From contig NZ_CP058669.1 of NCBI RefSeq assembly GCF_014323565.1, positions 186,001-250,000 of the forward strand: DNA of 64,000 nucleotides, given 5' to 3'. The notes below the pieces were generated by a model, which made no database searches, had not been told where the DNA came from, and was given only the letters and a program-made list of their open reading frames with translations. Shown in pieces: positions 26,427 to 35,400 of this stretch. The DNA comes from Hyphobacterium sp. CCMP332 (lineage in GTDB: Bacteria > Pseudomonadota > Alphaproteobacteria > Caulobacterales > Maricaulaceae). Every line of letters begins with the position of its first letter. Position 1 is the stretch's first letter. Position numbers and translations under genes: made by a program.

Positions 26427-27349
26427 ACGACGGCCAGCTGATCGATCTGTTCCTGGACATGATGGCGGCAGAGCGCGGGGCCGCAAAAAACACACTGGAT
26501 GCCTATCGCCGGGATCTGGAAGATATGTCGCTGCGGCTATCCTCGCATGGCACGGAGATGATCGAGGCCGATACGCGTCATCTGGAAGCTTGTCTCGCTG
26601 AAATGGCGCGCGAAGGCCTCGCGGCTTCCACGGCGGCCCGGCGTTTGTCAGCCACAAGGCGGTTTTATCGCTTTTTGCTGTCGGAAGGCACGCGCAGCGA
26701 TGATCCGGCACGATCCATGTCGGGCCCGAAACAGGGCCGGCCTCTGCCCAAAGTCCTGTCGGAGAAAAATGTCGATGCGCTGTTCGAGGCCGCCGACAGG
26801 CTGGACGGTGCCCGCGGCCTGCGCGCCCGGGCTCTGCTGGAAATTCTCTATGCCGGTGGATTGCGGGTCAGCGAGCTGGTCTCCCTGCCGCTGAATGCCA
26901 TTGCCCGCTCGGAGAGCGCCATCTACGTGACCGGAAAGGGTGGCAAGGAGCGGCTGGTTCCGCTCACCCCTCCGGCTCTGGAGGCCATTACCGCGTATCT
27001 GGCCGTTCGCGAGACGCATCTGCCCAAGGCAAAGCCGTCGCAGAAAGCCCGCGCGCAGCGATTCCTTTTTCCATCTTCCAGTGCGGCCGACGGTCATCTG
27101 ACCCGCGAGCAGTTCGCCCGCATCCTGAAAGAGATCGCGCTGGCCGCCGGGCTCGATCCGAAAAAGATATCGCCGCACGTCTTGCGGCATGCCTTCGCGA
27201 CGCATCTGCTGGCGAACGGGGCGGACCTGCGCAGTGTACAGGCCTTGCTGGGCCATGCCGATATTTCCACGACCCAGATCTACACCCATGTTCTAGAGGA
27301 GCGTTTGCGGACCCTGGTGGAGACGGCCCATCCGCTGGCAAAGCGCTGA
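26423..27349 (+). CDS. xerD: Site-specific tyrosine recombinase XerD
   Basis: 308 residues. The N-terminal core-binding domain is NTLDAYRRDLEDM through AARRLSATRRFYRFL. The catalytic domain has the Arg of LYAGGLRVSELV, the Lys of GKGGKERLVPL, H-x-x-R in SPHVLRHAFATHLL, the His of LLGHADISTTQIYTHV and the Tyr nucleophile in that last motif. With XerC it resolves chromosome dimers at dif. It starts with GTG at 26423, overlapping the upstream stop by 4 bases. Confidence 0.95.
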   Translation: MNDGQLIDLFLDMMAAERGAAKNTLDAYRRDLEDMSLRLSSHGTEMIEADTRHLEACLAEMAREGLAASTAARRLSATRRFYRFLLSEGTRSDDPARSMSGPKQGRPLPKVLSEKNVDALFEAADRLDGARGLRARALLEILYAGGLRVSELVSLPLNAIARSESAIYVTGKGGKERLVPLTPPALEAITAYLAVRETHLPKAKPSQKARAQRFLFPSSSAADGHLTREQFARILKEIALAAGLDPKKISPHVLRHAFATHLLANGADLRSVQALLGHADISTTQIYTHVLEERLRTLVETAHPLAKR

Positions 27350-27439
27350 CAACAACCGCAGACACGGCTTGTTCCTTGCATTGGGGATAGCTAGGTTGCC
27401 GGGCGCTACCGCAACCGGATGAATAACAAGACAGGCTAT

Positions 27440-28423
27440 ATGTCAGACCCGACCCGGACCTATCTCGATTTTGAACGCCCCGTTGCCGAACTCGATGCCA
27501 AGATCGAGGAGCTGGAAACGTTGGCCGCGTCCAATACGGCTGACGTGCCCGATGTGGCCGACGAGATCGCCAAGCTGCGCCAGAAATCGGCCGATCAGCT
27601 GGCCAGCCTGTATGAAAAGCTCGACCCCTGGCGCAAGACCCAGGTCGCCCGGCATCCGGAGCGTCCGCATTTCCGCGATTACCGCCGCCTCCTGATCGAG
27701 GATTTCGAGGAATTGTGCGGGGATCGCCGCTTCTCCGAGGATCCGGCGATTGTCGGCGGCATGGGCCGTTTTCATGGCCGCTCGGTTGTGGTCATGGGCC
27801 ATGAAAAGGGCCGCGATACCCAGTCACGCCTGAAGCACAATTTCGGCATGGCCCGTCCGGAAGGCTATCGCAAGGCGATCCGCCTGATGGACATGGCCGA
27901 AAAGTTCAAGATGCCCGTCCTGACCTTTGTCGATACGGCAGGGGCCTATCCCGGTGTGGGTGCGGAAGAGCGCGGCCAGGCCGAGGCCATTGCCCGCTCC
28001 ACCGAGCGCTGCCTGACGCTGGGCGTGCCGCTGATCTCCGTGATTGCCGGTGAGGGCGGTTCCGGCGGCGCCGTGGCACTGGCGAGCGCCAATTCCATCA
28101 TCATGCTCCAGCATTCCATCTATTCGGTGATTTCACCGGAAGGCTGCGCCTCCATCCTGTGGAAGGATTCTGCGCGCGCCCGGGATGCCGCGATTGCCAT
28201 GAAGATCACGGCGCAGGATCTCAAGGAGCTCAAGATTATCGACCATATCGTCAAGGAACCGATTGGCGGTGCCCATCGCGCGCCCGATGACACGGTCCGC
28301 AAGATTGGTGAGAAGATCGATTCGGTTTTGTCCGGTCTTGAAGGCTTGCGCGCCAGTGATCTGCGCGCCCGCCGCCGCGAACGTTTCCTCGCCATTGGCC
28401 GCCTTGAGGCGAATGAAAACTAG
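27440..28423 (+). CDS. accA: Acetyl-CoA carboxylase carboxyltransferase subunit alpha
   Basis: 327 residues. The alpha subunit forms an A2B2 carboxyltransferase with AccD for malonyl-CoA synthesis. Family motifs are YLDFERPVAELDAKI, FRDYRRLLIEDFEEL, RFSEDPAIVGGMGRF, FVDTAGAYPGVGAEERGQ and IAGEGGSGGAVAL. The ATG at 27440 (MSDPTRTYLDFERP) is chosen; an in-frame ATG at 27419 would add seven residues. The stop codon TAG overlaps the left end of an IS630 element: its TA is the presumed target dinucleotide and its G the first IS base. Confidence 0.95.
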   Translation: MSDPTRTYLDFERPVAELDAKIEELETLAASNTADVPDVADEIAKLRQKSADQLASLYEKLDPWRKTQVARHPERPHFRDYRRLLIEDFEELCGDRRFSEDPAIVGGMGRFHGRSVVVMGHEKGRDTQSRLKHNFGMARPEGYRKAIRLMDMAEKFKMPVLTFVDTAGAYPGVGAEERGQAEAIARSTERCLTLGVPLISVIAGEGGSGGAVALASANSIIMLQHSIYSVISPEGCASILWKDSARARDAAIAMKITAQDLKELKIIDHIVKEPIGGAHRAPDDTVRKIGEKIDSVLSGLEGLRASDLRARRRERFLAIGRLEANEN

Positions 28424-29466
28424 AGCATGACCCGATTTCATGGAATCGGGATTCCCAAGGGCCTTGGGATGTGATTCAAGCTTCATGCTGGATGGGAGGC
28501 CAGCATGAATGACGGCTCCTTATTCGATGGATCTTCGTGAGCGCGCGATGGCGCGCAAGGCGCGGGGCGAGACGCATCGCGAGATTGCCGCGGCGCTTGA
28601 GATCAGCCCGTCATGCGTGTCGAAGTGGGTCAAGCGCGAGCGCGAGACGGGGTCTTTGGCGTGGGGCCGGATCGGCGGCCACAAGCGGCGAACCCTGTCC
28701 GGGGAGGTCGCCGAGTGGCTTCGCGATCGGGTCGCGTCGGGGCCGGTGACCTTGAGGGGCCTGACTGCGGAGCTGGCGGAGCGCGGGATCAAGACCCAGC
28801 CGCGTGCGGTCTGGGTGTTCCTGCATGACGAGGGCCTGAGCTTCAAAAAAAACTCTGCTGGCCGAGGAGCAGACGCGTCCTGACGTGGCGCGCAAGCGGG
28901 CGCGCTGGATGAGCCGGCAGGGGCGGATCGATCCGCGGCGGCTGATCTTCCTCGATGAAACCTGGGTGAAGACCAATATGGCGCCGCTGCGCGGCTGGGG
29001 GCCGAGGGGGCGGCGCTTGAAGGGGTATGCGCCCCACGGCCGCTGGAAGACCCTGACCTTCATCGCCGCCCTGCGCCATGACCGGATCGAGGCGCCCTTC
29101 GTGATCGACGGCCCGATCAACGGCGCGTTCTTCCAGGCCTATGTCGAGCAGATCCTGGCTCCCACCCTGTCACCCGGCGATGTGGTGATCCTGGACAATC
29201 TCGGCAGCCACAAGGGCAAGGCCGCCAGGGCCGCCGTCAGGGCCAGAGGCGCCCATCTGATCTTCCTGCCGCCCTACAGCCCGGACCTGAACCCCATCGA
29301 GCAGGTCTTCTCCAAGCTCAAGCATCTGATGCGCAAAGCCCAGCCCAGAACCCCCGAGGACACATGGCGAAAAGCCGGCCAGCTCCTCGACCTCATCAGC
29401 CCGGACGAATGCGCCAACTACCTGACTAACTCAGGATATGGTTCCGTCTAATGGAGCCCCGCTCTA
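28421..29466 (+). mobile_element. IS630-family insertion sequence (full copy)
   Basis: The element is bounded by TA dinucleotides at 28421-28422 and 29465-29466, the target duplication expected for IS630. The two ends, reading inward, start GAGC and match at about 16 of the first 25 positions, so they are imperfect terminal inverted repeats. It carries a split DDE transposase. A 285-base piece of its right end is repeated in direct orientation at 31787-32071 with two base differences. Confidence 0.8.
28509..29451 (+). CDS. IS630-family transposase encoded in two frames
   Basis: The first frame (28509-28883, 124 aa) holds the helix-turn-helix domains (REIAAALEISPSCVSKWVKR and the second HTH around RTLSGEVAEWLRDR). 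The second (from about 28860 to 29451) has the DDE domain with IFLDETWVKTNM, VVILDNLGSHKG and the Glu in YSPDLNPIEQVFSKLK. The junction is a run of eight A at 28845-28852. Loss of one A in the transcript, or a frame change there, joins SFKK to TLLAEEQTRPDVARKRARW. Such A-runs are known sites of programmed transcriptional slippage in IS630 transposases, so this is probably functional rather than broken. Confidence 0.88.
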
Positions 29467-29479
29467 AGTCAAAGGCCGT

Positions 29480-29935
29480 CTAGCGGAAGCCCCGACCGAT
29501 AGAAATGGCGCGCCAACACTCACCATAGGTGCCTGTCTCAAAGCTCGGCCCCATAACAATGGCACACTGGTCGCGGGTGGCGCGCGTAGCCGGGCGGACG
29601 ACAATGCCGAACTGGACCGACTCAGGGAAACCGCTGGTGGTCATCCCCGGCGAAAGGATCTGGCCGAGCACCGCACCAATTCCTGACCCTTCACCGGGAG
29701 TGAAAACGGCGCTGTAATGGCTTGGATTGCCATTCCTGAAGCATGACAGGACAACGGCCGTTTCGGTGACGTGGGCACCCTGAATTATGCAGCTGAGCTG
29801 TCCGCCGGCATCCACTGGTTGGGCGGTAAGCCCCGGGCGTTGCGGCTGAGCAGGCTGGGACCGGCTTTGCGCCTCAGTCACTGACCCAAGCATATTCACC
29901 ACTAGAACTGCTACAATCAATCCTGTTCTTGACAT
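29480..29935 (-). CDS. Secreted protein of unknown function inside the IS island
   Basis: 151 residues. A signal peptide (LIVAVLVVNMLGSVTEA) is followed by a Gln/Pro-rich stretch and a compact domain with four cysteines (in LSCIIQG, VLSCFRNG, DQCAIVM and GECWRAI), probably two disulfides. The ATG at 29935 has GGAG six bases upstream, which decides it over the ATG at 29947. It is the only non-IS gene between accA and the GNAT gene and lies 13 bases from the IS630 right end. No homology recognised. It may be an ancestral chromosomal gene isolated by IS insertions or a passenger. Confidence 0.6.
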   Translation of the reverse strand: MSRTGLIVAVLVVNMLGSVTEAQSRSQPAQPQRPGLTAQPVDAGGQLSCIIQGAHVTETAVVLSCFRNGNPSHYSAVFTPGEGSGIGAVLGQILSPGMTTSGFPESVQFGIVVRPATRATRDQCAIVMGPSFETGTYGECWRAISIGRGFR

Positions 29936-30136
29936 GTGCATCTCCAAAGCCTGACAGGCAAGAAGGTTAACACAACTGTCAGAAGCCGTGAATATGATTC
30001 AGCGCTCAGGGCCGACGGACAAGAAAAGTTTATGCAATCTCCAACCAGCTCTACCGTGACCTGAGCCCCATATTGGAGCCAAACCTAATGACGGGGCGAT
30101 TAATCTGACAGAACTCCGGAGCGGGCGCTGTCATGT
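29936..30136. other. Intergenic segment between the secreted-protein gene and IS110
   Basis: This holds the presumed promoter region of the gene at 29480-29935 (minus strand). It also has an inverted pair CCTGACAG...CTGTCAG near 29950-29982 that could be an operator-like element. I see no gene. The non-coding DNA continues to 30401, but from 30137 on it belongs to the IS110 element. Confidence 0.35.
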
Positions 30137-31503
30137 GTGGACGGCCCCCGTTTAGCAAGGGTTGATTTGGGTGACTTTTGATCATTGCGGGTTGCGGTCA
30201 TGTGTCCGGCCTATTGACGCGGTAGCGATGACCGCTGGCCCTGATGAAGTCCGCGTGCTGAGATCCCTCTCAGAGGATCGAGCTCTTACGCCCTGACAAC
30301 GCCTCGGGTTTTCCTCAGCTGCGGCCCCGTTTGATCATCATCACTTACATCTGCCCTCGCATCTCTTCAGCGGTGCCGTGTGGGCTACCGCATGCTCTGT
30401 TTCACACCATTGCAGGTGCCCGATAGGTCTCGCCGCGTGCCAGCACCGCCCAGGCGATGCGCGCGGTCTTGTTGGCCATCGCCACAGTGGCTACGCGTGC
30501 CGGCTTGCGCTCCAGCAGACGCCTGACCCAGTTGCCCGTTGCCGACGTGTTGGTGCCAACGCGCCGGATGACCGAGGTCGCCCCCACCACAAGAAGCCTG
30601 CGCAGATATCCATCGCCCATCTTTGATATGCACCCCAGACGGTCCTTACCACCCGACGAGTTCTGGCGTGGCACCAGCCCAAGGAAGGCGGCGAACTGGC
30701 GTCCGGACTTGAACACCGATGGGTCGGGTATGCTCGCGGACAGTGCGGTCGCCGTGATCAGGCCTACGCCAGGTATGGTCTCCAGTCGCTGACTGGTTTC
30801 ATCTTCGCGGTGCCAGGCCATGAGCCGACGCTCCAGTGCACGGATCTCAGCCGCCAGATTATCGAGCTGGGCCATCAGGCTGCTCAGGGCCGAGCGAGCG
30901 ATGTCTGGCAAGCCGGGCATCTCCTCATCGCGCATCGCTTCGAGCAGAGCGGCCAGCTTGTGTGGACCCTGCGCTGTGATGATGCCGAACTCGGCCAGAT
31001 GGCCGCGGATCGCATTGAGCACCATGGTGCGTTGGCGCATCAGGAGATCGCGCGTCCGGTGCAGCATCATCACACCCTGGCGCTGCGCACTCTTGACCGG
31101 AACAAATCGCATGGTGGGCCGCGTCACCGCCTCGCAGATCGCCTCAGCATCAGCCACATCATTCTTCTGACGCTTGACGTAGGGCTTCACATAGGCCGGC
31201 GGGATCATCTTCACCTTATGGCCCAATGCGCCGATCTCGCGGGCCCAGAAATGGGCTGTGGCGCAAGCTTCCAGCCCGACCAGGCAGGGTGGCAGGTCGC
31301 GCAGGAAATCCAGAACGCCATTCCGGCGCAGTTTCTTGCGGAACAGGACTTCACCATGCGCGTCAACGCCGTGAAGCTGAAAAACAGATTTGGCCAGATC
31401 AATGCCGATTGTTGTAAGAGTCATCGTGGACGGTTCCTTCCGTTGCTGCTGTCTAACAGCTCCAGCATGGCACATTGCGATGCCGTAGGTCGGGGCCGTC
31501 CAC
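30137..31503 (-). mobile_element. IS110-family insertion sequence (IS1111-like layout)
   Basis: A 12-base inverted pair, GTGGACGGCCCC at 30137-30148 and its complement GGGGCCGTCCAC at 31492-31503, flanks a DEDD transposase gene and fits the subterminal repeats of IS1111-type members. The non-coding part downstream of the transposase is long (30149-30401, 253 bases) and the upstream part short (31425-31491, 67 bases). In this family the long non-coding end is where the bridge RNA that pairs with target and donor DNA is encoded; that assignment is inferred here. The exact termini are uncertain. Confidence 0.7.
30402..31424 (-). CDS. IS110-family transposase (DEDD/Ser recombinase)
   Basis: 340 residues from the ATG at 31424 (MTLTTIGIDLAKSVFQ). 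The RuvC-like DEDD tetrad can be placed as Asp in IGIDLAKS, Glu in VGLEACATAHFW and the Asp pair in KNDVADAEAI. The C-terminal Transposase_20 domain has TIPGVGLITATAL and FLGLVPRQNSSGGK, where the catalytic Ser lies. AAGGA lies about 10 bases upstream of the start; the longer in-frame N-terminus has no family match. The frame is intact, so mobility is possible. Confidence 0.92.
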   Translation of the reverse strand: MTLTTIGIDLAKSVFQLHGVDAHGEVLFRKKLRRNGVLDFLRDLPPCLVGLEACATAHFWAREIGALGHKVKMIPPAYVKPYVKRQKNDVADAEAICEAVTRPTMRFVPVKSAQRQGVMMLHRTRDLLMRQRTMVLNAIRGHLAEFGIITAQGPHKLAALLEAMRDEEMPGLPDIARSALSSLMAQLDNLAAEIRALERRLMAWHREDETSQRLETIPGVGLITATALSASIPDPSVFKSGRQFAAFLGLVPRQNSSGGKDRLGCISKMGDGYLRRLLVVGATSVIRRVGTNTSATGNWVRRLLERKPARVATVAMANKTARIAWAVLARGETYRAPAMV

Positions 31504-31551
31504 CCCATCAGAGGAAACAGCCCGTTAGACGTGGCCGGGCATCCTGCCCGT

Positions 31552-31677
31552 ATGACCAACCCATTTCGCTACTTCAAGACTTGGCCCGAGATCATCCGCC
31601 TGGCAGTAGTGATGTATATCCGCTTTCCGCTCTCGCTGCGGAATGTGGAGGATCTGCTTCATGAGCGCGGGATCTAC
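31552..31677 (+). pseudogene. 5' fragment of an IS6-family transposase
   Basis: The first about 42 codons read MTNPFRYFKTWPEIIRLAV and then MYIRFPLSLRNVEDLLHERGI, the conserved N-terminus of IS6/IS26-type transposases. After about 31677 similarity stops abruptly and the frame runs into unrelated sequence (31678-31786) that I cannot assign. The DDE domain is absent. It is a remnant wedged between the IS110 element and the IS630 fragment. Confidence 0.8.
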
Positions 31678-31786
31678 TGCTCTGCTCCGCAAAAAGGTAG
31701 GGCGACGCGGTCTCGGTGGAAGCGATATGGGCTGATCCGCTCGGACGTATCCCGCGAAGCGCCCCGGCTGAGCTTCCGCTGGAGCG

Positions 31787-32071
31787 GTGGTGATCCTGGA
31801 CAATCTCGGCAGCCACAAGGGCAAGGCCGCCAGGGCCGCCGTCAGGGCCAGAGGCGCCCATCTGATCTTCCTGCCGCCCTACAGCCCGGACCTGAACCCC
31901 ATCGAGCAGGTCTTCTCCAAGCTCAAGCATCTGATGCGCAAAGCCCAGCCTAGAACCCCCGAGGACACATGGCGAAAAGCCGGCCAGCTCCTCGACCTCA
32001 TCAGCCCGGACGAATGCGCCAACTACCTGACTAACTCAGGATATGGTTCCGTCTAATGGAGTCCCGCTCTA
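31787..32071 (+). mobile_element. 285-base 3' fragment of IS630 (second, truncated copy)
   Basis: Identical to 29182-29466 apart from two C-to-T differences, and in the same orientation. It encodes the last about 88 residues of the transposase (from VVILDNLGSHKG to the C-terminus) plus the right terminal repeat ending in TA at 32070-32071. The 5' three quarters of the element is missing, so it cannot be autonomous. Confidence 0.9.
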
Positions 32072-32560
32072 GAGGCGCATTTCCAGCCAGGGCAGATTTC
32101 GGCCTTCAAACACATCCGAGGGCCGGTCGGCGATGAAAACTGCCCCCATCGCCTCGTAAAAGCCGCGCGCATCCGGGTCCGACAATATCGTCATGGTTTC
32201 CACGCCCGCTTCGCGCAGCCGCTGGGCCGCTTCCTGGAACAGGACACGCCCGGCCCCGGTGCCTATGGCATCCGGCTCGATGAACAGAAGATCGAGATTG
32301 CCAGAGGCATTTCCGGGATCAATCTGGCAAACGCCGACAATCCGGTCCTCATGATCCAGTGCCACGAAGGCATGATGCGCCCGGACACAATGCGGCTCTA
32401 TCCTCAGATAGGGACGGCACGCCTCCACAAACTCGGCATCATATCCCCAATGCGCCTTGGACCGCAGGCAGAGCGCGGACAGGGCCGCGCACTCCTCCAT
32501 CTGCACATCACGCAGGCGGAGCGGCTCAGGTCGAGACGGTGGGGCCGCTGATGGCGCCAT
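32069..32560 (-). CDS. GNAT-family N-acetyltransferase
   Basis: 163 residues. The fold is visible as [28 protein letters not shown] (seen as [12 protein letters not shown]) at the N-terminus, [15 protein letters not shown], then the acetyl-CoA loop [21 protein letters not shown] and the terminal [11 protein letters not shown]. The substrate is unknown. The start ATG at 32560 lies within the last codons of secA, giving a 35-base overlap on the same strand and likely coupling. The stop codon TAG is formed at the junction with the IS630 fragment, so the natural C-terminus may have been altered. Confidence 0.85.
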   Translation of the reverse strand: MAPSAAPPSRPEPLRLRDVQMEECAALSALCLRSKAHWGYDAEFVEACRPYLRIEPHCVRAHHAFVALDHEDRIVGVCQIDPGNASGNLDLLFIEPDAIGTGAGRVLFQEAAQRLREAGVETMTILSDPDARGFYEAMGAVFIADRPSDVFEGRNLPWLEMRL

Positions 32561-35279
32561 GGCATTGCTTGAATTTCTTACCAGAGCCACACGGGCAGGG
32601 CGCATTACGCGGCACCTTGCCCCAGCTCGCCGGGTCATTCGGATTGCCGGCCGAGGACGTACGCCGAAGCGTCGGGGCAATACGAGGCGCAACCGGACCG
32701 GCATCCGGGCTGTCCATTTCATTGCGGCCCGTGCGCGGATCGATGTGAGTGGTTTTCATGTCCGGTGGTGGTGCCGGTTTCGGCGGAGCCGCCGTAACAC
32801 GGACTTTCATCATCACCTTGGTGACATCCTCGCGCAGACTGCTCAACAAATGGTCGAACAGCGAGAACGCTTCGGTCTTGTATTCATCCAGCGGATTGCG
32901 CTGGCCATAGCCGCGCAGCCCGATGATGGAGCGAAGGGATTCCAGCCGCTGAAGGTGTTCGCGCCAGCCCTTGTCGATGGTTTCCAACAGAATCTGCTTT
33001 TCGACGCGGCGCATCAATTCAGGGCCGGTCTCTGAGGCCTTGACGGCATAGGCATTGTTTGCTGCCTCGGTCAGGCGCTCGACGATTTCCTCATCAGCAA
33101 TGCCTTCTTCCTCGGCCCAGTCCTTGACCGGCAGATCGAGATTGAATGTCTCGATGATGGCGGCATGCAGCCCTTCGACATCCCATTGATCGGGCAGAGC
33201 TTTCGGCGGAATGAAGCGCGAGACGATGTCTTCGGCGGTTTCCTGGCGCATATCGCTGATCACATCCGACACATCTTCATCGGTCATGAATTCGATGCGC
33301 TGTTCGAAGATCGCCTTGCGCTGATCATTCATCACATCATCGTATTTCAAGACGTCCTTGCGGATCTCGAAATTGCGCTGCTCAACCTTCTTCTGCGAGG
33401 TCTCGATGGCTTTTGACATCCACGGGTGCTGAATGGATTCGCCCTCTTTCAGGCCCAACGTCCGCATGATGGTATCGAGGCGCTCCGGCGCGAAAATCCG
33501 CAACAGGTCGTCTTCGACCGAGATGTAGAATTTGGTCCGGCCCGGATCACCCTGGCGGCCCGAGCGGCCCCTCAACTGGTTGTCGATCCGGCGGCTCTCA
33601 TGGCGCTCGGTGGCCAGAACGTATAGCCCGCCAGCGGCAAGCGCCTGATCCTTCAGCTTTTTGACTTCCGCGGAAATTTCAGCGCGTTTGGCTTCAATCG
33701 CCTTTTCGTCCGGCGCCGTGCCTTTTTCTGTCTGTTCGTCGATCCAGTCGGTCAGGCGATAATCGACATTGCCGCCCAGCTGAATATCGGTCCCGCGGCC
33801 TGCCATATTGGTGGCGATAGTGACGGCACCGGGCACGCCGGCCTGCGCGATAATCCGCGCTTCCTGTTCGTGATAGCGGGCATTCAGGACCTGATGTTTG
33901 ATCTTCTTCTTCTTCAGGAATTCGGCCAGCGCCTCGGACTTTTCAATCGAGACCGTGCCGACCAGAACCGGCTGACCCTTCTCGATGGCCTGCTTGATGT
34001 CGGTGACGATGGCTTCATTCTTCTCGCGCGCCGTGCGGTAGACTTCGTCATCATCGTCAATCCGGGCAATCGGGCGATTGGTCGGAATTTCCGCCAGCCC
34101 CAGACCATAGATCGAATGAAACTCGTCCGCTTCGGTCGAGGCCGTGCCGGTCATGCCGGCCAGCTTGTCGTAGAGGCGGAAATAATTCTGGAAGGTGATG
34201 GATGCCAGCGTCTGGTTTTCCGGCTGGATATCGGCGCCTTCCTTGGCTTCGATCGCCTGATGCAGCCCGTTGGACAGGCGGCGTCCCGGCATCATACGGC
34301 CGGTAAATTCGTCGATCAGCACGACTTTGCGGTCCTTGACGATATAGTCCTTGTCGATCTGGTGAACCTTGTGGGCGCGCAGGGCCTGATTGAGGTGGTG
34401 CACCACCATCACATTCTCGGCGTCGTAAAGATCACCTTCCTCCAGAAGGCCACGCTCGCGCAGCAAGTCCTCGATCTTGTCATTGCCGTCTTCTGTAATG
34501 AGGATGGACCGCGATTTTTCGTCGATTTCGTAGTCTTCCTCGCTCAGGAGCGGGATGATGCTGTCCATCGTCTTGTAGAAGTCGGTCTTGTCTTCGGTCC
34601 GGCCCGAAATGATCAGCGGCGTGCGCGCTTCATCGATCAGGATGGAGTCAACCTCATCGACGATGGCGTAATGGTGCCCCCGCTGAACCATTTCTTTCAG
34701 CGAGTATTTCATGTTGTCGCGCAGATAATCGAAGCCGAGCTCGTTATTCGTGGCGTAGGTGATGTCGCAGGCATAGGCCTGCCGGCGCTGCTCGTCCTGC
34801 AAGCCATTGAGAATGACGCCGGTCGTCATGCCCAGCTTGGCATAGACCTGCCCCATCCATTCGGCATCGCGGCTGGCGAGGTAATCATTCACCGTGACGA
34901 CATGCACGCCCTTGCCGAGCAGCGCGTTGAGATAGACCGGTGCGGTGGCGACAAGGGTCTTGCCCTCGCCGGTTTTCATTTCGGAGATATCGCCTTCATG
35001 CAGGATGATGCCGCCGACCAGCTGCACATCATAATGGCGCTGGCCCAGGGTGCGTTTCGCGGCCTCGCGAACGGCGGCAAAGGCTTCCGGCAAGAGCTTG
35101 TCCAGCGTCTCGCCATTTTCTACCCGCTGTTTGAATTCGGCCGTTTTGCCGATCAGCTGATCATCTGTCAGCGCTTCAAATTCCGGTTCCAGCGCATTGA
35201 TGGCTTCAACACGCGGTTGAAGCTTCTTGATACGGCGATCATTGGGAGAGCCGAACAGTCTACGGGCAATGGAGAGCAT
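32526..35279 (-). CDS. secA: Preprotein translocase ATPase SecA
   Basis: 917 residues, the normal length. The Walker A is [12 protein letters not shown], the DEAD-like box is [19 protein letters not shown], the nucleotide-binding domain 2 has [17 protein letters not shown] and [18 protein letters not shown], and a C-terminal zinc motif [14 protein letters not shown] binds SecB. SecA drives post-translational export through SecYEG. It is divergent from the parvulin lipoprotein gene, another export-related factor. The downstream GNAT gene overlaps its 3' end. Confidence 0.98.
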   Translation of the reverse strand: MLSIARRLFGSPNDRRIKKLQPRVEAINALEPEFEALTDDQLIGKTAEFKQRVENGETLDKLLPEAFAAVREAAKRTLGQRHYDVQLVGGIILHEGDISEMKTGEGKTLVATAPVYLNALLGKGVHVVTVNDYLASRDAEWMGQVYAKLGMTTGVILNGLQDEQRRQAYACDITYATNNELGFDYLRDNMKYSLKEMVQRGHHYAIVDEVDSILIDEARTPLIISGRTEDKTDFYKTMDSIIPLLSEEDYEIDEKSRSILITEDGNDKIEDLLRERGLLEEGDLYDAENVMVVHHLNQALRAHKVHQIDKDYIVKDRKVVLIDEFTGRMMPGRRLSNGLHQAIEAKEGADIQPENQTLASITFQNYFRLYDKLAGMTGTASTEADEFHSIYGLGLAEIPTNRPIARIDDDDEVYRTAREKNEAIVTDIKQAIEKGQPVLVGTVSIEKSEALAEFLKKKKIKHQVLNARYHEQEARIIAQAGVPGAVTIATNMAGRGTDIQLGGNVDYRLTDWIDEQTEKGTAPDEKAIEAKRAEISAEVKKLKDQALAAGGLYVLATERHESRRIDNQLRGRSGRQGDPGRTKFYISVEDDLLRIFAPERLDTIMRTLGLKEGESIQHPWMSKAIETSQKKVEQRNFEIRKDVLKYDDVMNDQRKAIFEQRIEFMTDEDVSDVISDMRQETAEDIVSRFIPPKALPDQWDVEGLHAAIIETFNLDLPVKDWAEEEGIADEEIVERLTEAANNAYAVKASETGPELMRRVEKQILLETIDKGWREHLQRLESLRSIIGLRGYGQRNPLDEYKTEAFSLFDHLLSSLREDVTKVMMKVRVTAAPPKPAPPPDMKTTHIDPRTGRNEMDSPDAGPVAPRIAPTLRRTSSAGNPNDPASWGKVPRNAPCPCGSGKKFKQCHGAISGPTVST

Positions 35280-35400
35280 GAAAAAACCTGTGCAAACGGG
35301 CGGGGCGAGGCCGGAAATACGGGGTCAACAGCTTGACGCGCCCCCGAAACCGGCTTCATTGAAACCGGATTTGACTTAAGGACGCGCGGTATAGGTGTCA

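Noticed and set aside
29936-30401. CRISPR-like or tRNA-like structure in the non-coding part of the island
   Set aside because: No regularly spaced repeats and no cloverleaf with anticodon arm could be drawn; the palindromes fit IS ends better. No tRNA, rRNA or CRISPR array was seen anywhere in the window.
33870-35336. 488-codon open frame antisense to secA
   Set aside because: SecA is unmistakable on the other strand; the antisense product has no recognisable motif.
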